Shown here: piece by piece, positions 20,888 to 31,882 of the stretch
How positions within the stretch are numbered: the stretch's first letter is position 1
Layout of the letters: each line of letters starts with the position of its first letter
Assembly (NCBI GenBank): GCA_047495785.1
Contig: JBLDXI010000018.1
Location: forward strand, 248,001 to 312,000
Origin: Lepidodermella squamata
Taxonomy: Eukaryota > Gastrotricha
DNA length: 64,000 nucleotides
Direction of reading: 5' to 3'
The notes under the pieces: model-generated
Seen by the model: the letters and a program-made list of their open reading frames with translations, nothing else
Databases searched by the model: none
What the model was told of the DNA's origin: nothing
Program-made: the position numbers and the translations under genes

Positions 20888-21320
20888 CAAAACGTCATGA
20901 GACGTACCAGGACGCAGCGCCTCGATTTAAATGCCTGCTTTTTGTGTTATTTTTTAATAAGGTCCGAAGGTCGTTGTAGCTAAAAATAACCTCATTAGCA
21001 GCGATCGTTATTTTTTTCCTGTGACCAACAAAAAATCTCATTCATGAAAATCACGTATTTACGCAAAGATCAGCTTTTTTGCAGCAGCATGAAGATCTCG
21101 ATCTTCAAGAAAACGGCGGGTCGCGAAAATATCAGTTATTCTGTTTTGAATTATAATTGTTATTTTCGATGGCAATTTTATTTTTTAATAAATAAAAAAT
21201 TTGCCATCGAAAGTAATTATTATGCACACTTATGCTAAACACATCACGTGATTTTTTACGCAAACCCGGATAACGGGAGCTTCGAAGCCGCTGCGTCCTG
21301 GTACGTCTCATGCAAAACGT
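20888..21320. mobile_element. hAT-like non-autonomous element (MITE) with 8-bp target duplication
   Basis: The element (20896-21312, 417 bp) has perfect 24-bp terminal inverted repeats beginning catgagacgtac and is flanked by the direct 8-bp repeat caaaacgt (20888-20895 and 21313-21320). An 8-bp target duplication is typical of the hAT superfamily. It has no transposase ORF. The interior holds a long AT-rich palindrome at about 21149-21222 around the word tttcgatggcaa. It sits between the Val and decayed Glu genes of module C, while the equivalent part of module D (about 58480-58495) lacks it. Confidence 0.85.
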
Positions 21321-21329
21321 CGCTGAAAC

Positions 21330-21385
21330 ACAAACCCGGGCCGCCGCAATAAAAGCGCAGGATCCTAATCCATGCGCAGGCATAT
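21330..21385 (-). pseudogene. decayed tRNA-Glu, module C
   Basis: Reverse-strand remnant of the Glu gene (aacccgggccgcc ... ggatcctaa) with lost stem pairing, next to the MITE. Its flank matches the decayed Glu at 58411 in module D. Confidence 0.6.
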
Positions 21386-21461
21386 ACGACGTCTATCGAC
21401 TCTTTCCTGATGCGGTCTATTCACATACTGAGTTCAATCGACAAAAAAAGATTGAAGCTGC

Positions 21462-21475
21462 CCCAGAGTTGGCCC
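21462..21475 (-). pseudogene. truncated 3' end of tRNA-Met at a breakpoint
   Basis: The stretch aagattgaagctgcccc matches the 3' flank and acceptor end of the Met gene as at 56690-56706. It then changes abruptly to unrelated sequence before the dynein exon fragment. Confidence 0.5.
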
Positions 21476-21483
21476 CGGCTCCA

Positions 21484-21811
21484 AAAGAACGACAGGTCCA
21501 TCTCGTTGAAGGCGCGCTGCAAATAGCAAAGCATAGCCAATAGAGTTCAGTAATATTTCGGCGCAAGATAAATTTAGAAAATTACGAAAAATACGAAAAA
21601 TACGAATGGAAATGCACAGGTGCATATACCCGGTAACATCGAGTTCTTTTAATCTTGATTCAGTGTGCAGTTCGAAAATTGGGATCTGGGGCACGGGGCA
21701 CGGATAAGTATTTTGGGAGCTGGAAAAAAATTGTAGCTGCCCCCTGTGAGGATCGAACTCACGACCTCCAGATTATGAGACTGGCGCTCTAGCCAACTGA
21801 GCCAAGGAGGC
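21484..21811 (-). repeat. inverted copy of the dynein intron-16 end, with part of dynein exon 17
   Basis: The reverse complement matches 59145-59466: tRNA-Met, the intron 3' part with its ttgcag acceptor, and about 33 nt of exon 17 (21484-21516) that would still read RAFNE-D-SFF. The exon copy differs from the gene at only a few positions and then breaks into unrelated sequence. This is a captured gene fragment, not a functional exon. Confidence 0.9.
21738..21811 (-). tRNA. tRNA-Met(CAT), module C, minus copy
   Basis: Intact cloverleaf; reverse complement of the other Met copies. Confidence 0.93.
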
Positions 21812-22177
21812 TGCCCGAAAATGAAGCAAGCTCGCTCCAAGATTATTCAAAGGTTCTACATGCGTTCAGTCGCGACAGCATTTCAACTTTCCAAACACAT
21901 TTTCTATACCATTTGGAACTAGATAGATTGAGGTGTTCGGAATTACATGCAATTATGTCTAGCATGATTTCAATCCAATTTTTATGTCACCTTGGACTGC
22001 AAATTAGTAATAACCAAACCGAAGCCTGAGCAATAGTATCTGAGGTGTTCGTGATTCATCACCCCAACCTCAAGCCCCTCAAGAATTTTAATAAAAAATC
22101 GCTACGGCGAGAGCCTCCTACAACAACTCTCAGGCTCTCACCATATACGGCATGAAACATGCGTCACGTTAACACGT

Positions 22178-22255
22178 TGACTCACTTGTCAGGTACGACG
22201 GCCGTAACGCGAGGCATATAAAAAGTGAACAAGCGCGTCGTTTCATTCATTCAGC
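22178..22255 (+). promoter_or_regulatory. core promoter of small-gene copy 2
   Basis: TGACTCA at 22178-22184 and TATAAAA at 22217-22223 sit at the same relative spacing as in copies 1 and 3, followed by the tcattcattcag initiator-like stretch. Confidence 0.65.
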
Positions 22256-22326
22256 CAACCACCACCAGCCAACAAGTCTTTTGTATACACTATTAAGTAA
22301 ATCTAATCTACATTCGCAATCTAATC

Positions 22327-22725
22327 ATGTCAGTCATCGGCAGCAACAACTACAGGGCGAAAAGCGCGTCCCAGAGCGACATTGTGTCGGCCATCTCGAT
22401 GCCTGCAGCACCCGTTGTCGTCTACCAGCAACAGCAGGACAAAGGCTGCACGCGGAAAAAGTGTTTCATCGGCACGGCGCTGGGCGTGTTCTTCGGCCTG
22501 CTCGTGCTCGGCACCATCATCTACGTGGTGATGGTGGTGGAGTCGCAGTGCTACCGCGGCTGCCAGCGCCTGTGCACCGACGACAACCACTGCACGGACA
22601 CGTGCTGGAAGACGTGCTGGAAGGCGCAGTGGACCAAGTGCCCCGAGGACGGCGCCCGCGCCTGCTCCTACATCCTGTGGGACAAGGCCGTCATCAACAT
22701 CGGCGGCCTCTTCGGCAAGAAGTAA
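22327..22725 (+). CDS. small single-TM cysteine-rich protein, copy 2
   Basis: Intronless, 132 residues. Identical to copies 1 and 3 except that it lacks one Gln after MP and two residues in the EKNKGC linker, which reads DKGC here. TM segment and all ten cysteines are kept. The N-terminal linker therefore tolerates change while the TM and Cys-rich part are invariant. AATAAA at 22909. Flanked by Met (-) and Arg (+) tRNA genes. A long overlapping +1-frame ORF here is an artefact of high GC. Confidence 0.85.
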   Translation: MSVIGSNNYRAKSASQSDIVSAISMPAAPVVVYQQQQDKGCTRKKCFIGTALGVFFGLLVLGTIIYVVMVVESQCYRGCQRLCTDDNHCTDTCWKTCWKAQWTKCPEDGARACSYILWDKAVINIGGLFGKK

Positions 22726-22992
22726 TCAGTCATCACATTTCAGAATCACACAACAACCGAGTGAATGGCCGACGAGTTGCTCAGTCTTTAGAACAAGCTA
22801 CATTGGAATGCGCTGGAATCTCATGTTAAGCTCACTTGAAGTTCGGAAAAACGTCTTTGAATCATTTTATACGACCATTATTTATAGTCAAATCAAATAT
22901 TTTCCACAAATAAAGGAATTTTATAATGCAATGCAAACTGTTTATTTACGAACAAACCTGGAAATGAGGTAATGAGACAGGACTACAACGAC

Positions 22993-23064
22993 GGCCCAGT
23001 GGCCTAATGGTAAGGCGTCGGCCTCCGGAGCCGGAGATTGTGGGTTCGAGTCCCATCTGGGTCG
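22993..23064 (+). tRNA. tRNA-Arg(CCG), module C
   Basis: Acceptor ggcccag/ctgggtc, anticodon loop CTCCGGA; intact. Confidence 0.93.
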
Positions 23065-23129
23065 ATAATTTTTCGATTTCAGGTTTCAAACCAAAGACTT
23101 GATCAGCTTCAGTGAAACCAACATTCCAT

Positions 23130-23190
23130 GAGCCGGCTCAGTAGAGCATCTGTCTTTGCATATATTGCATATAAAGACAGACTTCTGTGT
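23130..23190 (+). pseudogene. decayed tRNA-Thr, module C
   Basis: Same lesion as at 4346 and 17936 (truncated D-loop, AT insertion in the anticodon arm), with its own small differences. Confidence 0.7.
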
Positions 23191-23291
23191 ATATTTTTCT
23201 TACTGTCAGTCGACAGTCGACTTTCGATCAAAACCAATCAATTGATAAAGACCCAGCTTTAGAAATAAGTAACCCAATTGCACCTCGAGCT

Positions 23292-23365
23292 GCCTCCTTG
23301 ACTCAGTTGGCTAGAGCGCCAGTCTCATAATCTGGAGGTCGTGAGTTCGATCCTCACAGGGGGCA
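23292..23365 (+). tRNA. tRNA-Met(CAT), module C, plus copy
   Basis: As the other Met copies but with G-to-A in the D-stem (gactcag for ggctcag), which weakens one D-arm pair. Possibly beginning to decay. Confidence 0.87.
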
Positions 23366-23700
23366 GCTACAATATTTTTATGAGTGAAGTGTCCAATCGG
23401 TATCGGAAGCGAATGTTTTATCTGAGGCACTCTCTGTATTTATCGCTGAACATGAATTCAATTTCATATTCGATTGCTTTAATGGCTTTCCTGCTTAAAG
23501 CTGAACAGCCGCATTGCGATCAAGTAAGTGTTGGTAATTGATTTCCGCTAAATTGACTTCAATTCAAATAGGTAAACATGGCAGTTATATCTCTTGTAAA
23601 TGCAAAGAACTAACGCTAGAATTAAAAATACATTCTTTATTCGTTATTCGATCTCATACTTTTTAACTTATAAGTATTGATTAATATGGTCGAATAAAGT

Positions 23701-25086
23701 TCAGAAATCGAAAAACAGTTGGCCACAGTCTTGAATTGTTACCGTCCCTGTGGGCCGTTCGTTCATGGTTTCAACAGCTTTCATGGCCTCGAGCGTATCA
23801 AAGCCTTCAATAATTCTCCTGTAATACAGAGCAGGTTCAGTTTTTACAAGAAAATATGGAAAAAAGTTTGACCCGTACCCAATGGCTTCGTATTTCGTAT
23901 CCATCCAGCTGGCAGGTTGGAGGGTGATATAAAACTGTGATTGATTGGTATGAGGGCCTTTGTTGGCAAACCCAATAATGCCGGCTTTATCGTGCTTGAT
24001 AGCAAAGCATTCATCTGAATGGAGAAATATCTCATAAAATTAGCCGCTTAATCGCAAATTTGCTCTCACCGTCGAAAACAGGCCCATAAATTGATTCTCC
24101 GCCGTTTCCACGGCCTTCGTGAATATCACCACCCTGTATCCAGCCGTTCGGAACAATGCGATGGATCAACGAGTTTTTGTAGTGCAGAGAATAGGCGGAA
24201 GTTTTCGATTTTCCGAATTCGCCCGTGCACAATGCTCGGAAGTTTTCGGCAGCTTTCGGAACAATGTCGTTAAACAGCTCGATTACTAAGCGACCTAACG
24301 CCTGGCCGTTGTTTGCGATATCAAGGTAGACAATGATGTGCTGTAAAAAGTTAATATAAAATCCTCGCTCGCTTCCATAATTCGCCATCATTCTTACCCC
24401 GCTGTTTTTTATTGTGTTAATATATAGCTCCTTGCTGAGTGTTTGACACAGAGCTTCGGGTCGAAAGTCACAGAAGTCATCGAAATTTTCAGTCGCCCAG
24501 GCAAGAAGTTCTGCTAGTCCGCCAATAAGATTTTTATTGACGAATATCATAACCGGCTCTGAGTAGGTCCAGACTTCGCCACGAAGCTCCTATATGAGAA
24601 GATTCAGTTTACGTGATGGAAAGTATACAAATATCAATTGATTAAACAAAATCTTCAGATGAAATTATAGGCGTCAAACCGAGCAAACTCAATTTTCAAA
24701 TGTAACCCACCATCAGACGTTGGCGATATTCCTTGAAAATTTTAAAACATGCGATTAATTTGAGTTCACATTCACAAGTGATATCACATCGTGATTTGTG
24801 AATAAATACTGATAACACGTAATTGTGATGTGAGCTGAAGGTTGTTCCGAACTCACCTTTCGTTTAGAAATTAGAAACTGCTTCCAATCAAATTCGAAAA
24901 GTGCAACAATAGTCGGCTGGAGAAGCACGTCTTCATGAGCATCATATAGATCCTTCAAAGCCACACAGGATTAGCGTATAATTTCAATTTTACTTTGAAA
25001 GTGCTTGCCTGTAGGAAATTTCTTGCCTTAATGAAGTGCAATGAATCGATGAGACCATAAACTGACAAACTTGTCTTCTCTGGCAT
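23701..25086 (-). CDS. PPIL6: peptidyl-prolyl isomerase-like 6 (cyclophilin type)
   Basis: Six exons (24994-25086, 24857-24952, 24398-24589, 24070-24340, 23879-24014, 23701-23818) join in consistent phases to 301 residues; human PPIL6 has 311. The N-terminal part shows VYGLIDSLHFIKA, FEFDWKQFL and FVNKNLIGGLAELLAWATENFDDF, the PPIL6-specific region. The cyclophilin domain follows: LDIANNGQALGRLVIELF, CTGEFG, HRIVPNGWIQGGDI, SQFYITLQPASWMD. The Arg of HRI and Phe of SQF are kept. The usual Phe after PG is Trp and the late active-site His is Tyr, as in divergent cyclophilins, so isomerase activity may be weak. PPIL6 is generally associated with ciliated cells. Confidence 0.93.
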
Positions 25087-26436
25087 TTTCGAAGGTTGTC
25101 ACCAGTAAATAAGCTCTAGGATATCAGAAAAACATGTAAACACAATGAAAGTAAATAATCTTTGAAATTAATGATTTCTTCTATTAACTTGGATGAATAA
25201 CCAACCAATCTAGCCTTTCATCTGAGGCTGCAGCAGGTTAATTCACCGACGAGAGCGCCGCTGGAATTCTACACCTCGGACAGTTTGTGATTAATTTTCA
25301 GTAATTTGGGTGCTATAAACATCATTTTGGCCGTCATCTTGTCAACTCCAGGCTATTTGAGTGAAGAGTGAAGCCATAGGTATAGCTACAGTCGGCGTCG
25401 GTTTGTCGGCGTGGAAGAAAATGGCGCAGAAAATTGACACCGATTTTAATCGGATGAAGCACCGGATGAAGTATTGCCTAGTCTGATTAATTGCTGCGAA
25501 AGTTGGCGTTCAGGTTATTCATCAATTAATCAGTATCGCAACGATCAAATAGTGTAATAGCCGAAGGCATGATGTTTGACGGGTCGCGCTTATCCTCGTT
25601 TTTGCGAATTACTTAGGTGTAACGCAGCGGGAATACCGCGTGTCGGTAATAGTTGAAGAGCTTGGTGTCGGCTTTCCTGATGTCGCTGTCAGCGAGCGCG
25701 TCATATAATATCCTTTCAGGTTATTTCAAGTTACGTAAACGCTATCGAAGGGCTCAGCGCGTGATCAACGTCGCTATGCTTGTTGCTAACCAAAATTATT
25801 TTCACAGATATATGTACATATTTCATATAATTTATTGGAGTACATTTTAATATGATAATTCAGTTTTAAGATAATTATGACTCAGTTTTCGTCTTTTTCT
25901 TCGCCAAGAAAAGCCTTTTGTTAGTGAGGAGCGTTGCGTTTTGTGCTGCCACTGTTGTTTTCGTTTTTTTTTCAGAGGACAAATCCACCTAAGCACCTTC
26001 AGACAGTGCTATCTTGTTTATGCTTTTCTCTGGTTCATTATCTTTTTTTGATTAGCTCATGTCTCAAAATTGCTTTGCTTATCGTGACTCCATACTCCTT
26101 ACTCCTAGTTCCTTGTCGTCAGCTTGTAGATAACCCTATTATTTATTGCATCGACTGCTATGATATCATCACTTTACAACATGCACTATAAGTTATCCAT
26201 AGTATTTGTAGTTTCCTCACTCTTCATTTCTGCCAAGATTACCACTTTCCTTGTCATGCGAAATGTAATGTTTTATTTGGTGCATCTATGAGCCGAACCA
26301 ATCCCGTATCAGCTCGTGCTTCCTCTTTATTGTTGCGTATTAGAAAATCCGTGACGACTTAATATTCTTGTTTTCATGTGTAGTATTTTTTGAAAGCTAT
26401 CACTAAACACCGACTACTGATCAGCCGAAGGGCGTT
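25087..26436. other. intergenic between PPIL6 (-) and antizyme (+)
   Basis: Probably holds both promoters and perhaps 5' UTR exons of antizyme. A short open stretch at 25360-25486 (AIGIATVGVGLSAWKKMAQ and on) could be a small exon but has no confirmed partners. Confidence 0.4.
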
Positions 26437-27260
26437 ATGGTTTTAATTCCTACCGACAAAATTACAGGTAAGCAATAAATACCATATAAATAAATACATT
26501 CAATTATGTGATTAACTCTTCCAGATATCGAGAATTTCGGTCCGTTTACGAGTAATATTTCAAGTAATAACAAAATGCTTAATTGGGTTGAACTGAATTC
26601 GATTACACCGGCGTCAACGTAAGTCAAAGCAATATTTTTGTGTAATACCAGGTTAATTGGTTTTTATCAATAGTAAAATGGTCATGTCGTCTCAGTATTA
26701 CTCTCACAACCCTCCAGAATACCAGTGGCGCTCCTGATGAGCCCCACGCTGCAAAGTTGAAAGTTCTCAAGCCGCAAAATCTTGTCCCGACAGAGGACAG
26801 CAGCAGTGTGGGGTTGAAATCATCGTCCCCTGTCACGTCAACACCTGCAAGTCTTAAGTATCAATTTACTATTTCTGCACCAAATCTTGATCCCGCTATT
26901 GTTGGACTTGTCCGCGAACTCGTCAAGTCGAATGGAACTGCGCAATTGCAAGTCACCGTGCAACTGATCGAAGGCGTCCAGACCACCTGGGACCTAGCCA
27001 TCGATAAACGCTGGATGATCGTCGAGTGCCCGAGCGGTTCGCTGGGCGAAGGATCGAAGCAGTCGCTCATCTCGCTGCTCGAACTCGCCGAAGCCGTCGG
27101 CTGCCAGCGTTGTGTTGTGTGCATTGCCAAGGACCGCAAAGACCGCCCGGTCCTGGTCAAGACGTTCCTGTTCCTCGGCTTCACGCCCATGCCACCCGCC
27201 GAATGGCCAGGTGCTTCACTACCTTCGTCGCAGTTCTTCATGGCCTACAATATTGAGTAA
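26437..27260 (+). CDS. OAZ: ornithine decarboxylase antizyme (needs +1 frameshift)
   Basis: Three exons: 26437-26467, 26525-26618 and 26674-27260. Splicing gives a 62-residue ORF1 that ends in QWRS and TGA at 26735-26737. ORF2 continues in the +1 frame from GAT at 26736 and ends FMAYNIE, TAA at 27258. The joined product would be 236 residues. The C-terminal domain carries antizyme marks: WMIVECPSGSLGEGSK, SLLELAEA, CIAKDRKDRPVLVKTFLFLGF and the FMAY end. Antizyme binds ornithine decarboxylase monomers and sends them to the proteasome, and it also limits polyamine uptake. Rising polyamines promote the frameshift, closing a feedback loop. Confidence 0.95.
26732..26738 (+). promoter_or_regulatory. 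programmed +1 ribosomal frameshift site (TCC TGA T)
   Basis: In the ORF1 frame the ribosome meets TGG CGC TCC TGA. Skipping T26735 continues as GAT GAG CCC in the ORF2 frame. TCC-TGA is the conserved animal antizyme shift site, and the flanks (W-x-S then D) match vertebrate OAZ. Three exon junctions keep ORF1 open exactly to this stop. Confidence 0.95.
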
Positions 27261-30200
27261 AATCGAAATTAGGGCAAATGAAAAATCTGATACTTGAGTG
27301 AAATAATAATAATAATTAAGGAATTCAATGTTGTTTGAAAAATTAAGATACCTATTACAACCTAAGCCATCCACCTGGATTTGAAAACAATATGTGAAAC
27401 AATAACTACTGCTCCTCTTGTCTCTCGATATAGGTTTATGCGCGGTTTGTTTCTTCAACAAAAAATTAACATAATATCTATATATCTCTATCGTGTGCTT
27501 CTTCTTTTACGCACCTATTGTGAAAAAACTATTGAAAAAACTCGTTTAAAAAAAAACTTTTTTTCTCAATTGTCTGGTGGATGATCGATTCGTTATACAT
27601 CGGTTGTTTGTGTAACTCTTTTCGTCGATTTAATTACTTGCTTCGTAGCTTGCTAATTAGGCCGTTATTACTGTTATTATCTCCTTTCAAAAGTGTATAA
27701 AATTTGAGGCAAAGTTTTTCAGTCGTGTCAAGGTCGTGACACTAAGCAGCGCACGCTTCTAGCCCTCTCTAACACAGAGGATGGAATTTAATTCAACAAA
27801 AATATTAAATATGGTCAATAATAAAACTTGAAAAATTATTTGTCTTGGTTTTTTTGTCTGGACTCGCGAAACTTCGCTGTGTAATTAAACTCGGCTGAGA
27901 ATAGCGGAAAAATCGATCCAAGGTCGCGGATAACAAAAAAAATGCCGTCTCGTTGCCGTCGTATCGATCGGTCGTCATAATAAAAGCACGTATTGCGATT
28001 GTGCTATCGAACAAATTTGCGTGTGGGCGTACAAGACTTTCCCGTTTTTTTCTCTCTTGCTCATTGTTTCCCCAGCGAGCAGACGGACAATTTTGTGCGC
28101 GCCAAGAAAAGCAGCGATATAACGACGTTATTGATAGATGATCGATCAGGGAAAGAATCGGTAATGAGTTTTTTATGAGCTTTGTTTATATTCAACAAAA
28201 AACGCGACGGTGGTAAGGAGGAAAAATGAATTTGAATCTCAGACGCAAATCCTAGGCACTTAATTGAATAATCTGGCTGGAATTTGCTCAGTCAATGGGA
28301 TTATCTTGGATATGGAAAAAATCAGATAATAATTTCTGGAAAGCCACACCCGGAATATTCTATGAAAATATATAAAAATAACCCAAAAGGCTATAAATTA
28401 TTGAGCAATTATTTTCCATTTTTTATGAAGACAGGCCACATAATAATTTATTAGCTCTCATTTCCCTATTATTTTTGCATCGTATCGAATTTCCGTCACG
28501 AAAAATAAAACCGCAAAGTTCACTGAGCTCAAAATAAAATTTGCATCGAACTTGTTCCGACATGTCCGATTTGTTCCGGATGAAGACACTTCAATATACG
28601 GGAAAATATTTCCACTCAGCACTATATCGCAACATCATTACTCGGATTGAATTCGCCGTGTTTTGTTTACATTAATACATCTACGTAAAACGCTCTTTTC
28701 ATTTTTGCTTTTTTGATGGTTTTCCCATGATATTTTATGACGTTTTAAAAAAGGTAAATATTTAGCCGTGAGAATTGCGTAGAAAATACCAATATGGAAA
28801 AACAAGCCTGATGAATCATACATTTCCGAAACCAGTGCCAACAAAATTACGACTTTTGACCTTGAGATTGTAATTATTATTATCAGTGCTCACGTTTCAG
28901 CTGCATATCGTATATGGTACAAGGTATAATTTTTATCAGTTCCAGATGCTGGCAGGCGGTCTCGCGTTATCTGGTTCACTGGCGCATGATATTAATGAAA
29001 ATCGCAGGTCAAAACACCTGGCAATAAAATCGTTCATCAATCAATTATGTTTATATGAGAACGTTATTAACATAAAAAAAAAACAAGCAGGTCTTTTCAT
29101 TTTCTTTACCAGAGCGTGTAAAATGTATGAGCTTTGATTTAACAACACGTGAACCACGAATGACGAGTGAGTGTGTGCACCCTGCACGCACCCGCTTCAC
29201 CCTCATCGAAGGAGACTCAAACACACGAGTGATTCTACGCATCTCTTTTTTCTCCGATTGATGGGCTTGCGTGAATGACGTAAATCTTATAGATGGTATA
29301 GACAACGAACCGCGCATTTTTTTTACATATTCAGCGTTGGATCAATAAATAATAGTGCTTCTGTGCGCAAAAAATGACGATGGATCTTGGAGGGAAGCGC
29401 AAGTAGGCATTTCCACAGACAAAAAATGTTGGCAGCGTGGCGTTTGTATTGCAGCTGAGATATCCAGGGTTCGCTAGCGATCGGGCGCTTCGAGCATTAT
29501 TACAACGTACATGTTATATAATACTAAACCCGGGACTGGTTTTAATATGCTATTTTTAATGCGCCAAAACTGCGTACAAGTTTCAATGGAGGCAGAGAAT
29601 AGCGCATCTGGAATCTGAGATTCCACGCGCGATATTCAATCAATTTGAGTTAAAAGCATCATGCTTTTTCAGCTGCGTGTGGATGTCGGAAAAAGGCAGG
29701 CGAAAATTTCCGGTTGCGCATTGCTCTTCACGCCCTGGAAAATCGAGTCACTTCGCAATTGAAAAAGGTCACCACTTTTTGAAATTGAAATTGTACGTGA
29801 TATAATATGGGACATGCGATTGATTAACATTAAAATCATTCGGATTTTGTATAAAAAAATTTCCCGACGAAATGAAGGGAAAAGCTACGATAAGCCAAAA
29901 AGCAGATTCTTCACTGAGGAAGGCAGCAAGGACGTTACTGATGATTTTAAGAGAAAGCGTTTCTCATCAAGCGCCTATCACCGACCCGGATAGGTCGAGA
30001 ATAAAATGACACCAAACGAATTTTACCTCCTGGACGATCACGGAATATTGTTGTAAATTTGTTTGCAATCAGTTGCAGCGGGAGAAAAATTGTGTCGGCT
30101 GGTAGTATTGTGGCTTCTACAACGTAGTAAATTATATCCTCGCTGGGATTTTCTCAGGGATGTGATAGTAAGAAAAGTGCAAACATGAGTCTTGAATACA

Positions 30201-30721
30201 TTTGAATGGGTGATCCTGACGAGCCCAATTTTTTACACAGATAACTCTTAGGCAAGGTTAACGCCAGGTAAAATTGTGCTCTTATCGGATCTTTCTTTAT
30301 TGTATAACAAACATTGCAAATTTTCCTTTTTACTTCGATCACATCTCTGGCTTTACCGCTTTCGAAGCAAACAAAAATAATTTTGCAAAAAACCTCCTGG
30401 GCAACTCCTGGAAAAAACACCGCGATATTTTTGTTTGAAACATTAGGAATCTCAATGCGAAGCTTGAACCTGTTTTCTGAACACTCCCAAAAAGCCGTAA
30501 TTAAAAAACGCAAAAAATTCGAATCAACAACGCAGAAAACTTATTTTATTCCTTCCTTTTGCACGGTGACTTTATTTTTCAGTATTTTTCACGCAGGATG
30601 ATTCGAAAGAAAGTGTAAAAATAAAACACAGCTAGAATAGGATTTTCATTCATTTGGATTTCTCTCTGTCGACAGAATTCGAAGAAGCTATTTATACACA
30701 GGATTGTTCGTTTTTTCGCCG
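27261..30721. other. 3.4 kb intergenic, no gene supported
   Basis: AT-rich with scattered short ORFs on both strands. A 119-codon minus ORF at 30154-30513 has mildly protein-like composition, but no domain and no splice partners were found. Confidence 0.5.
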
Positions 30722-31002
30722 CTACAAGTTGAAGCCCATTCGCCGCATGCACTCGATGTGCGCTTGGATGAGGTGCTGGCAGTTTTCCTCGCCGTTTTCG
30801 ATGATACTGCGCAGCAAACACGAACATGAACCGGTGTGAAATTACAGATTTGAAAAAACACTCACCACTCGTCGCGTTCCTTCTTCGTCTCCGGGCACGC
30901 GCAGCACGGCTTGAGTTTCGGATCCTTCGAACTCACCAGCTTCGTGTCACACTCTACTGCCGGTTTTTTGTCACCCTGCGGCTTTGCGCTGCTGCTCGAC
31001 AT
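30722..31002 (-). CDS. COX17: cytochrome c oxidase copper chaperone COX17
   Basis: Two exons (30866-31002 and 30722-30806) with a 59-nt intron give 73 residues. The second half is textbook COX17: [21 protein letters not shown], then [17 protein letters not shown]. It has the CC copper-binding pair, the twin CX9C motifs that form the disulphide-held helical hairpin through MIA40 import, and the typical length. It delivers Cu(I) to SCO1/COX11 in the mitochondrial intermembrane space. The splice falls inside the first CX9C Cys codon. Confidence 0.97.
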
Positions 31003-31882
31003 CTCAACAATATTTTATTAAAATTCTACAACACAGATGAAATGCAAATTTGTTAAAAAAAATTGGAGAATTTTTTGAAAAATGAAGACTGTGCAGAACC
31101 GAACTATTAGAAAATCGTGAATGGCAGAGATCGAATAATGAAAAATAATGAAATTATCATTATGGTTTTCGAAGTATGATCTCGGTGCTAAACATAGCGA
31201 CCTAGCTCGACATTCAACCTCTAATTAGGGATATCCAGTTTTCATCTCGTGATCAAATTAACTGTCCCAAGATCAGAACATTTGGTTTAGCAACCCCAGG
31301 GCATAAAAAACTAATGGTCTATTTCGGTAAAAAGATGAACTGGCCGCTAATTGAAGTGCGAAAATTTGCGGTTGAGGACAAGTATGGTTTTCACCTATAA
31401 AAATGGCATCGATTGATTTTAAAATTCAATAAAATCACTGATCGATCACGGTTGTATGAAAAACTTCTAAAATTCTTCTCACAAATCAGATAAAAACCCA
31501 GCAAAGAAACACATTAAATCTCCAGAAAGCCATTTCGATTTTAAAAACCTATGAAAAAAAAACAGGAAAAATTACAAATAAATTCTTATGTTTGATCGAT
31601 ACTTTGAAAATTCTAAGGAGGAAGAAAGCAGCAGTCTCAAAAAGAAAGCCAATGTTATGAGATATTTACACAAGGAATACAGGCATTATTTACACGTGGC
31701 ACATGAAACAGCGAAATCGACAAGAGAAACACAGTGATCTCCGTACGAAAAGCGAAAATGCGACCAACAATTTGTGGCAGTGATGGCCGTTTGTTTTTCG
31801 TCGAAGATTCGACAACGGTGGTAGCTGGCTGCTCCATTTGTTTGTTTGTTCGTTTGTTAGGGCTATATCGAATAGAAAACTC
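31003..31882. other. intergenic, no gene seen
   Basis: AT-rich spacer between COX17 and the 3' end of the ADP/ATP carrier gene. Confidence 0.6.

Larger units (their letters stand above)
21822..23414 (+). repeat. segmental duplication, module C core
   Basis: Homologous to 3021-4577 (same orientation) and to 56700-58262 (inverted). The 5' flank and 3' UTR of the small gene are closer to the module D copy than to module A. Confidence 0.9.

Noticed and set aside
22281-22829. 182-codon ORF overlapping small-gene copy 2, and its counterpart at 57236-57793
   Set aside because: It is the +1 frame of a GC-rich coding sequence, Arg/His-rich and without domains; the TM/Cys frame is the conserved one.
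27953-28178. Overlapping short plus ORFs near 28 kb
   Set aside because: Short, overlapping, no recognisable features.
30154-30513. 119-codon minus ORF downstream of COX17
   Set aside because: Mildly protein-like, but no domain, no splice partners and an overlapping plus ORF; not enough to call a gene.
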